DNA of 64,000 bases from Psychrobacillus soli (GCF_006861775.1 NZ_VDGG01000015.1:1-64000); one strand, 5' to 3'. Counted from the first letter of the stretch, positions 1-9,029 are shown. Notes: generated by a model not told the origin, from the letters alone. Translations and numbers: made by a program.

Positions 1-205
1 CGACGACTCCTGCCGAGGCCAACAGGATGTTGGTCACGAAGGCGTTGCCACACGATGTGGCGCTCTTAGCCTTTGTTCCTCTGTGAGCAAATGAGACATC
101 CCTACGACGCCTAAGCGGCGGGGATGGCTCATCGCTCACCCGGCGGAAAGCGTTGGGCTGCAGCGGAAATCCCAGCGAACACTTTATTCAACGCACTACC
201 ACGCA
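1..205. repeat. Dispersed intergenic repeat, cut by window edge
   Basis: GC-richer than its surroundings and without a convincing reading frame. It holds an imperfect hairpin at 83-139 (arms beginning GTGAGC and ending GCTCAC) and a small one at about 151-178 (CGTTGGG/CCCAGCG). The first 70 bases match, in inverted orientation, a second copy near 59040-59131 (shared core GGATGTTGG..GCGTTGCCACA). The GCGGAAA-type words resemble intergenic repeats common in Bacillales genomes. Function unknown. Confidence 0.6.
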
Positions 206-400
206 GTATCCCTATACGGTGCAATGGATCCATTTAAATTTCTACTAACTGTTGACGCCAAATTAGCAAGAAATGCCTAGCGGTCACTTCTTACTGCGCA
301 CAATCCTATATAAAGCTCCATATAAAAAAAATGAACTCTATGTTGTTTGGCGAAAATAATCTACATGCCATAGATTTTATTATTTTCTAAAGCATAAAAA

Positions 401-435
401 AACTTTCACTAAGTTACTAGAACTTAGTGAAAGTT
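401..435. terminator. Bidirectional rho-independent terminator after livF copy 1
   Basis: A perfect 15-bp stem (AACTTTCACTAAGTT and its complement) with a 5-base loop. A run of A precedes it and a run of T follows it, so it can work on either strand. It lies 6 bases past the livF stop on the minus strand. Confidence 0.9.
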
Positions 436-441
436 TTTTTA

Positions 442-1155
442 TTAATGGCCACCTAAATATGCTTGGCGTACTTCTTCACTTGCTTGTAAGTCTCGTGCAG
501 CACCAGATAGAACGACTCTACCAGTTTCGATTACATACCCACGACTCGCTACAGAAAGTGCCATATTTGCGTTTTGTTCGACCAATAAAACAGTTGTACC
601 ATCTCGGTTAATATCTTCAATTACTTCGAAGATTGTTTTAACCATTAAAGGAGCCAATCCCATCGATGGTTCATCTAATAAGACTAGCTTCGGCTTTGCC
701 ATAATAGCACGACCCATTGCGACCATTTGTTGCTCTCCACCGGAAAGTGTACCTGAAAGTTGTTTTTTACGTTCTAAAAGTCTAGGGAAAATCTCATAAA
801 CTTTTTGCATATCACTATGAATGCCAGCCTTATCTTTCCGTAAAAAAGCTCCTAATTCTAGGTTTTCTTCTACTGTAAGGTTTGCGAATACACGGCGTCC
901 TTCTGGAACATGTGAAATTCCCGATTTCACAATCATTTGAGCTTGCTTACCGGAAATAGATTTATCCAAAAATTCTATTTTCCCTTTTTTCGGTTTTAAT
1001 AATCCTGACAAAGTTTTCAATAATGTACTTTTCCCAGCACCATTTGCTCCGATTAATGTTACAATTTCCCCTTCATTTACAACAATTGACACATCTTTAA
1101 GGGCTTGAATATTCCCGTAAAATACATCTAAATTTTCTACTTTAAGCATTGACAT
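442..1155 (-). CDS. livF: Branched-chain amino acid ABC transporter ATPase LivF (copy 1)
   Basis: Second of the two cytoplasmic ATPases that power uptake of leucine, isoleucine and valine. The 237 residues carry a Walker A motif (GANGAGKST, about residue 36), the ABC signature LSGGEQQM (about 138) and Walker B LVLLDEP (about 158), all typical of LivF. The ATG at 1155 has GGGGAGG nine bases upstream. It overlaps the end of livG by 14 bases, which suggests translational coupling. It is the last gene of the minus-strand operon livJ-H-M-G-F and is followed by the terminator at 401-435. A close paralogue lies at 5712-6425. The family assignment is secure; the exact substrate is inferred. Confidence 0.95.
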   Translation of the reverse strand: MSMLKVENLDVFYGNIQALKDVSIVVNEGEIVTLIGANGAGKSTLLKTLSGLLKPKKGKIEFLDKSISGKQAQMIVKSGISHVPEGRRVFANLTVEENLELGAFLRKDKAGIHSDMQKVYEIFPRLLERKKQLSGTLSGGEQQMVAMGRAIMAKPKLVLLDEPSMGLAPLMVKTIFEVIEDINRDGTTVLLVEQNANMALSVASRGYVIETGRVVLSGAARDLQASEEVRQAYLGGH

Positions 1156-1930
1156 CGTGAACTTCCTCCCCTAAATAAGCCTCTATAACCTTAGGATGGT
1201 TACGGATCTCTTCTGGTGATCCTTCCGCAAGAAGTTGACCATGATCGAGTACATAAATTCTTTCACAAACACCCATTACTAAGTTCATGTCATGTTCGAT
1301 AAGTAGAATAGTTAAATCGAATTTATCTCGAATAAATGCAATTAAGTCCATTAAATCTTTTGTTTCTTGAGGGTTCATACCTGCTGCTGGTTCATCTAAT
1401 AAAAGAAGTTTTGGATTGGCTGCTAACGCGCGAGCAATTTCTAATCTTCTTTGCTGCCCATAGGGTAAATTCTTTGCTAACTCATCCTTATACTTGTCTA
1501 AACTAAAAATCTTCAGGAATTCAATCGATTTTTCTTCCATTTCTTTTTCACCAGCAAAATGGGAAGGTAGTCTTAAAATAGAACTTATAATAGAATGCTT
1601 GGCAATTGAGTGATAGGCAACTTTTACGTTATCTAATACAGAAAGTTCATTAAAAAGGCGAATATTTTGGAACGTACGGCTAACCCCTTTTCTAGTTACT
1701 TTGAAAGGAGGTAACCCATTAATCCGTTCTCCATTTAAAAGGATATCTCCTTCAGTGGGAACATAAACTCCAGTTAGCAAGTTAAAACTAGTCGTTTTCC
1801 CAGCGCCATTCGGACCAATCAGACCAACTAATTCTCCTTGATTTAATACCATATTTAAGTTTTGAACAGCTTTTAAACCACCAAACTGAATACCGGTATT
1901 TTTTACTTCTAATAAAGGCTTATTTCCCAT
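1142..1930 (-). CDS. livG: Branched-chain amino acid ABC transporter ATPase LivG (copy 1)
   Basis: ATPase partner of LivF on the cytoplasmic face of the LivHM permease. The 262-residue protein has Walker A GPNGAGKTT (about residue 39), the signature region LPYGQQRRLEIA typical of LivG, Walker B LLLLDEP, and the LivG-type C-terminus ending in an EAYLGEE segment. The start ATG at 1930 follows AAAGGAGG by eight bases, and this site lies inside the end of livM (11-base overlap). The last 80 or so codons are almost identical in DNA to copy 2 at 6412, while the middle (about residues 110-140) differs more. Confidence 0.95.
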   Translation of the reverse strand: MGNKPLLEVKNTGIQFGGLKAVQNLNMVLNQGELVGLIGPNGAGKTTSFNLLTGVYVPTEGDILLNGERINGLPPFKVTRKGVSRTFQNIRLFNELSVLDNVKVAYHSIAKHSIISSILRLPSHFAGEKEMEEKSIEFLKIFSLDKYKDELAKNLPYGQQRRLEIARALAANPKLLLLDEPAAGMNPQETKDLMDLIAFIRDKFDLTILLIEHDMNLVMGVCERIYVLDHGQLLAEGSPEEIRNHPKVIEAYLGEEVHDVNA

Positions 1931-2870
1931 GTTGGCCGCCTCCTTTTGGTGTTCTCCAAAGTTTGAAGTAATCCGTAATTTCCATCGTACCCATTAATCC
2001 CTTAGGTCGATATAACATTACTATAATTAATACAAGACTATAAATAATCATTCGAGTTTCAGGATATCCTTGAAGATATGTAGAAACTATAGTTAATAAG
2101 ATGGCTGAAAGAACGGCACCTGAAAGGCTACCAAGACCACCTAGCACAACGAATATTAGAATATCAAAAGACTTTAAGAAGCCGAACTGACTTGGTTGGA
2201 TAATATAAAAGTTATGGGAAAATAAAGCACCTGCTACTCCAGCAAAGAAGGAGCCGATTGCAAATGCAATTACTTTATAATACGTAGTATTTATCCCCAT
2301 TGCATCAGAAGCAATTTCATTTTCCCTTACGGAGATTGCCGCTAAACCATGTCTCGAGTTGGTGAAATTGACTATAACTATGATGGTAATCACAAGACAA
2401 ACAAACGCATATGTCCAAGTAGTTAAGTGGGATACTTGCATCCCGGCAGCTCCACCAACTGCATCAATATTCAAGAACACAATACGAATAATTTCTGCAA
2501 ATCCAAGTGTTGCAATAGCCAAGTAATCCCCTTTTAGTCTTAAACTTGGAATTCCTACAATTAGTCCTGCTAATGCAGCAACAACTCCACCAACAATGAT
2601 AGCCAGTGCAAAAGGGAGTTGTAATTTCATTGTTATGATTGCGGAAATATATGCTCCTACTGCTAAAAATCCTGCATGACCAATAGAAAATTGACCTGTA
2701 ATCCCAATAACCAAATGTAGGCTGACTGCTAAAATAATGTTAATGGCAATTAGTATGAGTGTATTAGAATAAAATTGATTCATCATCCCAGTTGAAATAA
2801 GCACTTGAACGACTACATACACTAATACAGCTACTATGATAAATGGCCAAAACTGTTTAGACTTTTTCAT
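1920..2870 (-). CDS. livM: Branched-chain amino acid ABC permease LivM (copy 1)
   Basis: Integral membrane permease subunit, 316 residues with about eight to ten hydrophobic segments. The LivM-type loop with SLRLKGDYLAIATLGFAEI (EAA-like, contacts the ATPase) and GHAGFLAVGAY is present. The reading frame extends further upstream to a TTG inside livH, but the ATG at 2870 is preferred. It is preceded by AGGTGG nine bases upstream, overlapping the livH stop codon, and it gives the normal hydrophobic N-terminus MKKSKQFWPF. It pairs with LivH to form the transmembrane pore. Confidence 0.93.
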   Translation of the reverse strand: MKKSKQFWPFIIVAVLVYVVVQVLISTGMMNQFYSNTLILIAINIILAVSLHLVIGITGQFSIGHAGFLAVGAYISAIITMKLQLPFALAIIVGGVVAALAGLIVGIPSLRLKGDYLAIATLGFAEIIRIVFLNIDAVGGAAGMQVSHLTTWTYAFVCLVITIIVIVNFTNSRHGLAAISVRENEIASDAMGINTTYYKVIAFAIGSFFAGVAGALFSHNFYIIQPSQFGFLKSFDILIFVVLGGLGSLSGAVLSAILLTIVSTYLQGYPETRMIIYSLVLIIVMLYRPKGLMGTMEITDYFKLWRTPKGGGQHGK

Positions 2871-2883
2871 CTCTATATACCAC

Positions 2884-3759
2884 CTACACTTTCTCTCGTG
2901 TATTTTTTCCAAAGATTCCAGATGGTCTGAAAATCAGAATTAAGATGAGGATAATGAATGCCGCAGCATCTCTCCATAAAGAGAAACCTAAAGCACTAAC
3001 AATCGTTTCAACAACTCCGAGTACCAATCCGCCTACCATTGCTCCAGGAATAATTCCAATTCCTCCAAGAACCGCAGCAACAAACGCTTTTAAACCTGGA
3101 ATGACCCCCATTAAAGGATCGATCTTTGTATAATACACACCAAAAATTACACCCGCAGCCCCTGCTAAAGCAGAACCAATAGCAAACGTTGCAGAAATCG
3201 TATTATCTACATTAATCCCCATTAGCTTCGCAGCCTCTACATCATGCGAAACAGCCCGCATCGCTTTTCCTGTCTTCGTTTTATGTACGATAAATTGTAG
3301 CAATATCATAAGAACGATAGAAACAGAAAGAATTAACACAGATTGTATACTAATTTGAGCTCCTAAAATACTAAATGTTTTGTTGGAGAAAATATCTGGA
3401 TACGCTTCTGGTTGAGCTCCACGAATATAAATTACACCATATTCTATTAGTAAAGATACCCCGATTGCTGTGATTAGTGCAGCAATTCTTGTTGCATTAC
3501 GCAAACGTTTGTATGCAATACGTTCGATAATTACTCCAAATAATGCACACGCTGCCATTGATATGATAAGCGCTGGGAAAAATCCCAAACCAAAGACAGT
3601 AATTGAATAAAATCCGATGAAAGAACCAACCATGAACACATCACCATGTGCGAAGTTGATTAATTTAATAATGCCATACACCATCGTATAACCGAGGGCG
3701 ATTAATGCGTATATACTTCCGAGTGAAATACCGTTAATCAATTGTTGTATCCATTCCAT
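2884..3759 (-). CDS. livH: Branched-chain amino acid ABC permease LivH (copy 1)
   Basis: Second membrane subunit of the importer, 291 residues, strongly hydrophobic. It opens with the LivH-typical GISLGSIYALIALGYTMVYG and has the KAMRAVSHD..AAKLMGI coupling loop that docks the ATPases. ATG start with a purine-rich site just upstream (AGGAGT). It lies 85 bases downstream of the binding-protein gene livJ, a usual spacing in such operons, where the gap lowers expression of the permease relative to the binding protein. Confidence 0.94.
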   Translation of the reverse strand: MEWIQQLINGISLGSIYALIALGYTMVYGIIKLINFAHGDVFMVGSFIGFYSITVFGLGFFPALIISMAACALFGVIIERIAYKRLRNATRIAALITAIGVSLLIEYGVIYIRGAQPEAYPDIFSNKTFSILGAQISIQSVLILSVSIVLMILLQFIVHKTKTGKAMRAVSHDVEAAKLMGINVDNTISATFAIGSALAGAAGVIFGVYYTKIDPLMGVIPGLKAFVAAVLGGIGIIPGAMVGGLVLGVVETIVSALGFSLWRDAAAFIILILILIFRPSGIFGKNTREKV

Positions 3760-3844
3760 GAAGTTTCACTCCTTTATGCATTCGTTTTTCTTTTTACATA
3801 GAGAAAAGGAGGGATATCAATCCCTCCCATTTTACTGGTTAATC

Positions 3845-5023
3845 TTAAGGATTAACTTTCGTATTAAATACTTGTTTTCCATCTACGAATTCTAAGATTG
3901 TAGCCGATTTAACTGGGTGGTGTTGCTCATCTACTGAGTATAAACCTGTTACTAAATCTAAATCATCTGTAGCTTCTAAAGCCTCTTTAATTTTCGTTCC
4001 ATCTGTAGAACCAGCTCGCTCAATTGCATCTTTCAATAAGTAAACCGTGTCATAGCCAAGGGCATTAAATGAGTTCGGCGCTTTTCCGAATTTTTCATTA
4101 AACTTATCTGCGAATTCTTTTGCTTTTCCATCTGGATCTTCTGCAGAATAGTGATTAATGATAAATGTGTTGTTTAACGCCTCTGCTCCAGCTAAATCAA
4201 CGATTGTTGGTGAATCCCATCCATCAGCACCCATTAGAGGAACTGTAATTCCAAGTTCACGAGCTTGTTTAACGATCAAACCAACTTCTTCATAATAACC
4301 AGGGATAAAGATAAATTCTGGATTAGCTCCTTTAATACGAGTTAACGTAGATCGGAAATCTGTATCTTTTGCTACATAAGATTCTTGCTGCACGATTGTA
4401 CCACCAGCAGCTTCAAAGTCTTTAATAAATGAAGCAGCAAGACCTTTTGCATAGTCACTCGCATTGTCGGCATATACTGCTGCAGTTTTTACTTTTAGTT
4501 CATTAGCAGCAAAATTAGCAGCTACAGTCCCTTGGAATGGGTCAATGAATGAAGTACGGAACGCGAATTCATTGACAGAACCATTATCTGCAACTGTTAC
4601 ATTTGGGCTTGTTCCTGAAGGTGTAATCATTGGAGTTTTACTGTCATTAGCAATCTGTACTTGAGCTACAGAGTTACCACTTGTTGCAGGTCCAATAATT
4701 GCAGCTACATTATCTTGACTTGTTAATTTAATCGCAGCATTTGTAGATTCAGCAGCATCCGACTTATTGTCTACTGTTACTAATTTAACTTGTTTCCCAT
4801 CAATACCACCAGCGGCATTAATTTCTTCTACTGCTAAATTAAATCCGTCATTTTGAGATGATCCATATGATGCTACTGGACCAGATAGTTCTAGGTTGAC
4901 ACCGATTTTAATTTCGTCTCCTCCCTTAGAACTACTACCTTCTTCCCCCGCTCCACATCCTGCAAGTATTCCAACTAGTAGAGACGAAGCAAGAAATAAT
5001 GAAGCAAATTTCGATTTCTTCAT
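3845..5023 (-). CDS. livJ: Branched-chain amino acid-binding lipoprotein LivJ-like (copy 1)
   Basis: Extracellular solute-binding protein that delivers ligand to LivHM. The N-terminus is a lipoprotein signal (MKKSK, hydrophobic stretch, lipobox LAGC with Cys23), so the mature protein is anchored to the membrane. A Ser/Gly-rich linker follows, then the type I periplasmic-binding fold (start KIGVNLELSGPVASYG). Length 392 is normal. AGGAGG lies nine bases before the ATG. First gene of the operon. It differs from the second copy more than the ATPases do, mainly in the ligand-facing N-terminal lobe, so the two may prefer different ligands; that is inference. Confidence 0.93.
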   Translation of the reverse strand: MKKSKFASLFLASSLLVGILAGCGAGEEGSSSKGGDEIKIGVNLELSGPVASYGSSQNDGFNLAVEEINAAGGIDGKQVKLVTVDNKSDAAESTNAAIKLTSQDNVAAIIGPATSGNSVAQVQIANDSKTPMITPSGTSPNVTVADNGSVNEFAFRTSFIDPFQGTVAANFAANELKVKTAAVYADNASDYAKGLAASFIKDFEAAGGTIVQQESYVAKDTDFRSTLTRIKGANPEFIFIPGYYEEVGLIVKQARELGITVPLMGADGWDSPTIVDLAGAEALNNTFIINHYSAEDPDGKAKEFADKFNEKFGKAPNSFNALGYDTVYLLKDAIERAGSTDGTKIKEALEATDDLDLVTGLYSVDEQHHPVKSATILEFVDGKQVFNTKVNP

Positions 5024-5140
5024 TTTATAAAACCTCCTATTTTGTTCGATAATTCTGAATTTATAAGTCGTACTTCTTAATATTTAATTTTTTAATAAGT
5101 AACAGCTCAGAATCTATCAATTATTCGAATGAACTATCTC

Positions 5141-5169
5141 ATTGTAAAACAAAGTATATATTCAGTCTA
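5141..5169 (-). promoter_or_regulatory. Probable sigma-A promoter of liv operon copy 1
   Basis: On the minus strand, -35 TAGACT (5164-5169) and -10 TACAAT (5141-5146) are separated by 17 bases. The same boxes and spacing occur upstream of copy 2 although the surrounding sequence has diverged, which supports function. The predicted leader before livJ is about 110 bases. Confidence 0.6.
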
Positions 5170-5192
5170 CAACAATTTTTCCTTTAGTTCTA

Positions 5193-5207
5193 AAATTTCA
5201 GAAATTA
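5193..5207. promoter_or_regulatory. Candidate CodY box upstream of livJ copy 1
   Basis: AAATTTCAGAAATTA matches 12 of 15 positions of the known CodY consensus (AATTTTCWGAAAATT). It lies just upstream of the proposed -35. CodY control of branched-chain amino acid uptake is well established in Bacillales; here it is inferred from the motif only. Confidence 0.4.
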
Positions 5208-5418
5208 CATTAGTATAATATTTTATAAGTATTTATAAACCCTTGTAAACAGTGGGTTTTCAATATAATGTATTCTATATATTACCAAAAAAATTAATCA
5301 ATATTTTATTTATAAATATGTACTTAACTGAACTTTTTTATCAATAAGACTACTATAATTGTTAATTTATTGAAAATCATCAGGTTATTAATTTATTTTA
5401 ATTTCAAATTTCATTTAT

Positions 5419-5637
5419 GTATACTAGAAACTAGTTCGATATCCGCAATAAAAAAGATGTGAAATACGGTACTAAAGTAACGCAATCAAGATAAGGTAAA
5501 ATATCAATTTCTTCCAAAAATTAAAAACAGTTACCGTATATACAGCTTCCTTTCGTACGCCATATAAATTACTGGATACTACTAAAACACTCGATAGCTC
5601 TTTTGATAACTTTGAATCGTTCACTAAAAAAGTATAC
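5419..5637 (+). pseudogene. Decayed fragment of the pepF gene (5' leader and internal segment)
   Basis: Bases 5419-5500 align with the leader and first codons of the intact pepF at 10718-10806, including TATACTAGAAA. The start codon has become ACG and codon 5 is TAA; the codons read TVLK*RNQDKVK against MVQKLPNRDEVK. After a deletion of roughly 140 codons, 5524-5637 reads in frame as a segment like PepF residues 155-191, sharing ASF.PYKL..TTK and the FDNFE motif. The fragment stops where the terminator of the second liv operon begins. It is the leftover of the tandem duplication, not a functional gene. Confidence 0.85.
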
Positions 5638-5641
5638 AAAA

Positions 5642-5677
5642 AAACAGGTGTAGAAAAGTCTTTTTCTACACCTGTTT
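5642..5677 (-). terminator. Terminator after livF copy 2
   Basis: Stem AAACAGGTGTAGAAAA with its exact complement and a four-base loop. A run of seven T follows on the minus strand. It lies about 35 bases past the livF stop at 5712. Confidence 0.88.
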
Positions 5678-5711
5678 CAATTTATAGGCATATTTTACAG
5701 CCCTGTCTTTT

Positions 5712-6425
5712 TTAGTGTCCGCCTAAATATGCTTGTCGTACTTCTTCACTTGCTTGTAATTCTCGTGCAGGACCCGAGAGAACGACTCTGCCAGTTTCGA
5801 TTACATAGCCACGACTCGCTACAGAAAGGGCCATATTAGCGTTTTGTTCGACCAATAAAACGGTTGTACCATCCCGGTTAATATCTTCAATCACTTGAAA
5901 GATTGTTTTAACCATCAAAGGAGCCAACCCCATCGAAGGTTCATCTAGTAAGACTAGTTTAGGCTTCGCCATAATAGCACGACCCATTGCGAGCATTTGT
6001 TGCTCCCCACCGGACAGTGTGCCAGAATGCTGTTTTTTACGTTCTAAAAGTCTTGGGAAAATCTCATACACTTTTTGCATATCACTATGGATTCCCGCTT
6101 TATCCTTTCGTAAAAAAGCTCCTAATTCTAAGTTTTCTTCAACTGTCAAATTAGCGAATACACGACGCCCTTCTGGAACATGCGATATCCCTGCCTTCAC
6201 AATCGATTGTGCTTGTTTACCGGAGATGGATTTATCCAAAAAGTCTATTTTTCCTTTTTTCGGTTTTAATAATCCTGATAGCGTTTTCAACAAAGTACTT
6301 TTACCAGCCCCATTAGCCCCGATTAATGTTACAATTTCTCCTTCATTTACATCAATCGAAACACCTTTAAGGGCTTGAATGTTCCCGTAAAATACATCTA
6401 TATTTTCCACTTTAAGCATTGACAT
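5712..6425 (-). CDS. livF: Branched-chain amino acid ABC transporter ATPase LivF (copy 2)
   Basis: Paralogue of the gene at 442-1155, same length (237 residues) and over 90 percent identical by eye. Walker A, LSGGEQQM and LVLLDEP motifs are intact, so it should be a working ATPase. It overlaps livG copy 2 by 14 bases exactly as in copy 1, with the same GGGGAGG ribosome binding site. Last gene of the second liv operon. The near identity to copy 1, compared with the more diverged binding proteins, points to a shared origin and possibly to later gene conversion. Confidence 0.95.
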   Translation of the reverse strand: MSMLKVENIDVFYGNIQALKGVSIDVNEGEIVTLIGANGAGKSTLLKTLSGLLKPKKGKIDFLDKSISGKQAQSIVKAGISHVPEGRRVFANLTVEENLELGAFLRKDKAGIHSDMQKVYEIFPRLLERKKQHSGTLSGGEQQMLAMGRAIMAKPKLVLLDEPSMGLAPLMVKTIFQVIEDINRDGTTVLLVEQNANMALSVASRGYVIETGRVVLSGPARELQASEEVRQAYLGGH

Positions 6426-7200
6426 CGTGAACTTCCTCCCCTAAATAAGCCTCAATAACCTTAGGATGGTTACGGATCTCTTCTGGTGATCCTTCCGCAA
6501 GAAGTTGACCATGATCGAGTACATAAATTCGTTCACAAACACCCATTACTAAGTTCATGTCATGTTCGATAAGTAAAATAGTTAAATCGAATTTATCTCG
6601 AATAAATGCGATTAAGTCCATTAAATCTTTTGTTTCTTGAGGGTTCATACCCGCTGCAGGTTCATCCAATAAAAGAAGTTTTGGACCAGCTGCCAAAGCA
6701 CGAGCTATCTCTAGTCTTCGTTGCTGTCCATATGGTAAATTTTTAGCTAACTCATCTTTGTACTTATCTAAACTAAAAATTTTCAGAAATTCAATTGATT
6801 TTTCTTCCATTTCTTGTTCACCTTTAAAATGAGCTGGTAAACGGAAGACGGAGCTGAGAATATTATGCTTAGCAAGTGAATGATAGGCAACCTTTACATT
6901 TTCTAATACAGACAAATCATTGAACAGACGAATATTCTGAAACGTACGACTTATTCCTTTTCTAGTAACTTTAAAAGGAGGTAAGCCATTTACTCGTTCT
7001 CCATTAAAAAGAATATCTCCCTCAGTTGGTACATATACGCCTGTTAACAAGTTAAAACTAGTCGTTTTTCCAGCACCATTGGGACCAATCAGACCAACTA
7101 ATTCTCCTTGATTTAATACCATATTTAAGTTTTGAACTGCTTTTAAACCACCAAACTGAATACCGGTATTTTTCACTTCTAATAAAGGCTTATTTTCCAT
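6412..7200 (-). CDS. livG: Branched-chain amino acid ABC transporter ATPase LivG (copy 2)
   Basis: 262-residue ATPase with all nucleotide-binding motifs (GPNGAGKTT, LPYGQQRRLEIA, LLLLDEP). The first 60 and last 80 codons are almost the same as copy 1. Differences cluster around residues 95-140 (for example HNILSSVFRLPAHFKGEQ here). Its ATG at 7200 is preceded by AAGGGGGCGGCC within the end of livM, corresponding to AAAGGAGGCGGCC in copy 1, so the ribosome site carries a GA to GG change that may weaken it slightly. Confidence 0.95.
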   Translation of the reverse strand: MENKPLLEVKNTGIQFGGLKAVQNLNMVLNQGELVGLIGPNGAGKTTSFNLLTGVYVPTEGDILFNGERVNGLPPFKVTRKGISRTFQNIRLFNDLSVLENVKVAYHSLAKHNILSSVFRLPAHFKGEQEMEEKSIEFLKIFSLDKYKDELAKNLPYGQQRRLEIARALAAGPKLLLLDEPAAGMNPQETKDLMDLIAFIRDKFDLTILLIEHDMNLVMGVCERIYVLDHGQLLAEGSPEEIRNHPKVIEAYLGEEVHDVNA

Positions 7201-8140
7201 GTTGGCCGCCCCCTTTTGGCGTTCTCCATAGCTTGAAATAATCTGTAATTTCCATCGTACCCATTAATCCCTTAGGTCGATATAACATTACTAAAATTAA
7301 TACAAGACTATAAATAATCATACGAGTTTCAGGATATCCTTGAAGATATGTTGAAACTACTGTTAATAATATAGCTGAAAGAACTGCACCTGAAAGACTA
7401 CCAAGACCACCTAGCACTACGAATATTAGAATATCAAAAGACTTTAAAAAGCCGAATTGGCTTGGTTGGATAATATAAAAGTTATGGGAAAATAAAGCAC
7501 CTGCTACCCCTGCAAAGAAGGAACCGATTGCAAATGCAATTACTTTATAATACGTAGTATTTATCCCCATTGCATCAGACGCAATTTCATTTTCCCTTAC
7601 GGAGATTGCCGCTAAACCATGTCTCGAGTTCGTAAAATTGACGATAACTATAATCGTAATAACGAGACAAACAAACGCATATGTCCAAGTAGTTAAGTGG
7701 GATACTTGCATCCCAGCAGCACCACCAACAGCGTCAATATTTAAGAACACAATACGAATAATTTCTGCAAATCCAAGTGTTGCAATCGCTAAATAATCTC
7801 CTTTTAGCCTTAAACTTGGAATACCAACAATTAATCCTGCTAGAGCAGCTACAATACCACCTACGATAATAGCAACTACAAATGGAAGATGTAATTTCAT
7901 TGTTACTATGGCTGAAAGGTAAGCACCTACAGCTAAAAATCCAGCATGACCTATCGAAAATTGTCCAGTAATACCGATTACCAAATGTAGGCTTACCGCT
8001 AAAATTATGTTGATGGCAATTAATATTAGCGTATTAGAATAGAATTGATTCAACATTCCATTTGAAATCAAAATCTGAACAACTGTGTATACTAATACTG
8101 CCACTATAATAAATGGCCAAAACTGTTTTGACTTTTTCAT
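7190..8140 (-). CDS. livM: Branched-chain amino acid ABC permease LivM (copy 2)
   Basis: 316-residue multi-spanning permease subunit, paralogue of 1920-2870. The ATG at 8140 is chosen over the TTG further upstream because AGGTGG sits at the right distance and overlaps the livH stop, as in copy 1. It carries the same GHAGFLAVGAY and SLRLKGDYLAIATLGFAEI segments. The C-terminal half is nearly invariant between the copies; the N-terminal third has most of the replacements. Confidence 0.93.
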   Translation of the reverse strand: MKKSKQFWPFIIVAVLVYTVVQILISNGMLNQFYSNTLILIAINIILAVSLHLVIGITGQFSIGHAGFLAVGAYLSAIVTMKLHLPFVVAIIVGGIVAALAGLIVGIPSLRLKGDYLAIATLGFAEIIRIVFLNIDAVGGAAGMQVSHLTTWTYAFVCLVITIIVIVNFTNSRHGLAAISVRENEIASDAMGINTTYYKVIAFAIGSFFAGVAGALFSHNFYIIQPSQFGFLKSFDILIFVVLGGLGSLSGAVLSAILLTVVSTYLQGYPETRMIIYSLVLILVMLYRPKGLMGTMEITDYFKLWRTPKGGGQHGK

Positions 8141-8153
8141 AATTATGTACCAC

Positions 8154-9029
8154 CTACACTTTCTCTCGTGTATTTTTTCCAAAGATTCCAGATGGTCTAA
8201 AGATAAGAATTAATATTAAAATAACGAATGCTGCAGCATCTCTCCATAAAGAGAATCCTAAAGCACTAACGATCGTTTCAACAACTCCCAGGACCAATCC
8301 ACCCACCATTGCTCCTGGAATAATTCCAATTCCACCAAGAACCGCCGCAACAAATGCTTTCACACCTGGGATCACACCCATTAGTGGGTCAATCTTCGTA
8401 TAATATACACCAAATATAACACCTGCTGCTCCAGCTAAAGCAGAACCAATTGCGAATGTTGCTGATATTGTATTGTCAACGTTTATCCCCATCAATTTAG
8501 CAGCTTCTGTATCATGAGAAACCGCACGCATCGCTTTTCCAGTTTTCGTTTTGTGCACAATAAACTGCAACAAGATCATAAGTACAACAGAAACTGAAAG
8601 AATAAGAATAGATTGAATGCTAATTTGAGCGCCTAAAAATTCAAAAGAACGATTAGAGAATACATTAGGATATGCTTCTGGTTGAGCCCCTCTAATATAA
8701 ATTACACCGTATTCAATCAATAACGATACACCGATTGCCGTAATAAGCGCCGCAATTCTTGTTGCATTTCGTAAACGTTTATATGCAATACGTTCAATAA
8801 TTACACCAAATAATGCACACGCTGCCATCGAAAGGATAAGCGCCGGGAAAAACCCTAACCCAAAGACAGTAATAGAATAAAATCCAATGAAAGAACCAAC
8901 CATGAACACATCGCCGTGTGCAAAGTTGATCAATTTAATAATTCCGTAAACCATCGTGTAGCCAAGGGCAATTAATGCATATATACTGCCGAGTGAAATA
9001 CCGTTAATCAATTGCTGTAACCATTCCAT
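8154..9029 (-). CDS. livH: Branched-chain amino acid ABC permease LivH (copy 2)
   Basis: 291-residue permease subunit, paralogue of 2884-3759, starting MEWLQQLINGISLG. The ATPase-coupling loop KAMRAVSHDTEAAKLMGI is intact. The most variable part is the outward-facing loop around residues 120-140 (PNVFSNRSFEFLG here, PDIFSNKTFSILG in copy 1). It lies 88 bases downstream of livJ copy 2 in the same operon. Confidence 0.94.
   Translation of the reverse strand: MEWLQQLINGISLGSIYALIALGYTMVYGIIKLINFAHGDVFMVGSFIGFYSITVFGLGFFPALILSMAACALFGVIIERIAYKRLRNATRIAALITAIGVSLLIEYGVIYIRGAQPEAYPNVFSNRSFEFLGAQISIQSILILSVSVVLMILLQFIVHKTKTGKAMRAVSHDTEAAKLMGINVDNTISATFAIGSALAGAAGVIFGVYYTKIDPLMGVIPGVKAFVAAVLGGIGIIPGAMVGGLVLGVVETIVSALGFSLWRDAAAFVILILILIFRPSGIFGKNTREKV

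Noticed and set aside
2871-2912. Longer N-terminus of LivM (and the same in copy 2)
   Set aside because: It would start at a TTG inside livH without a site; the inner ATG has a well-placed AGGTGG.
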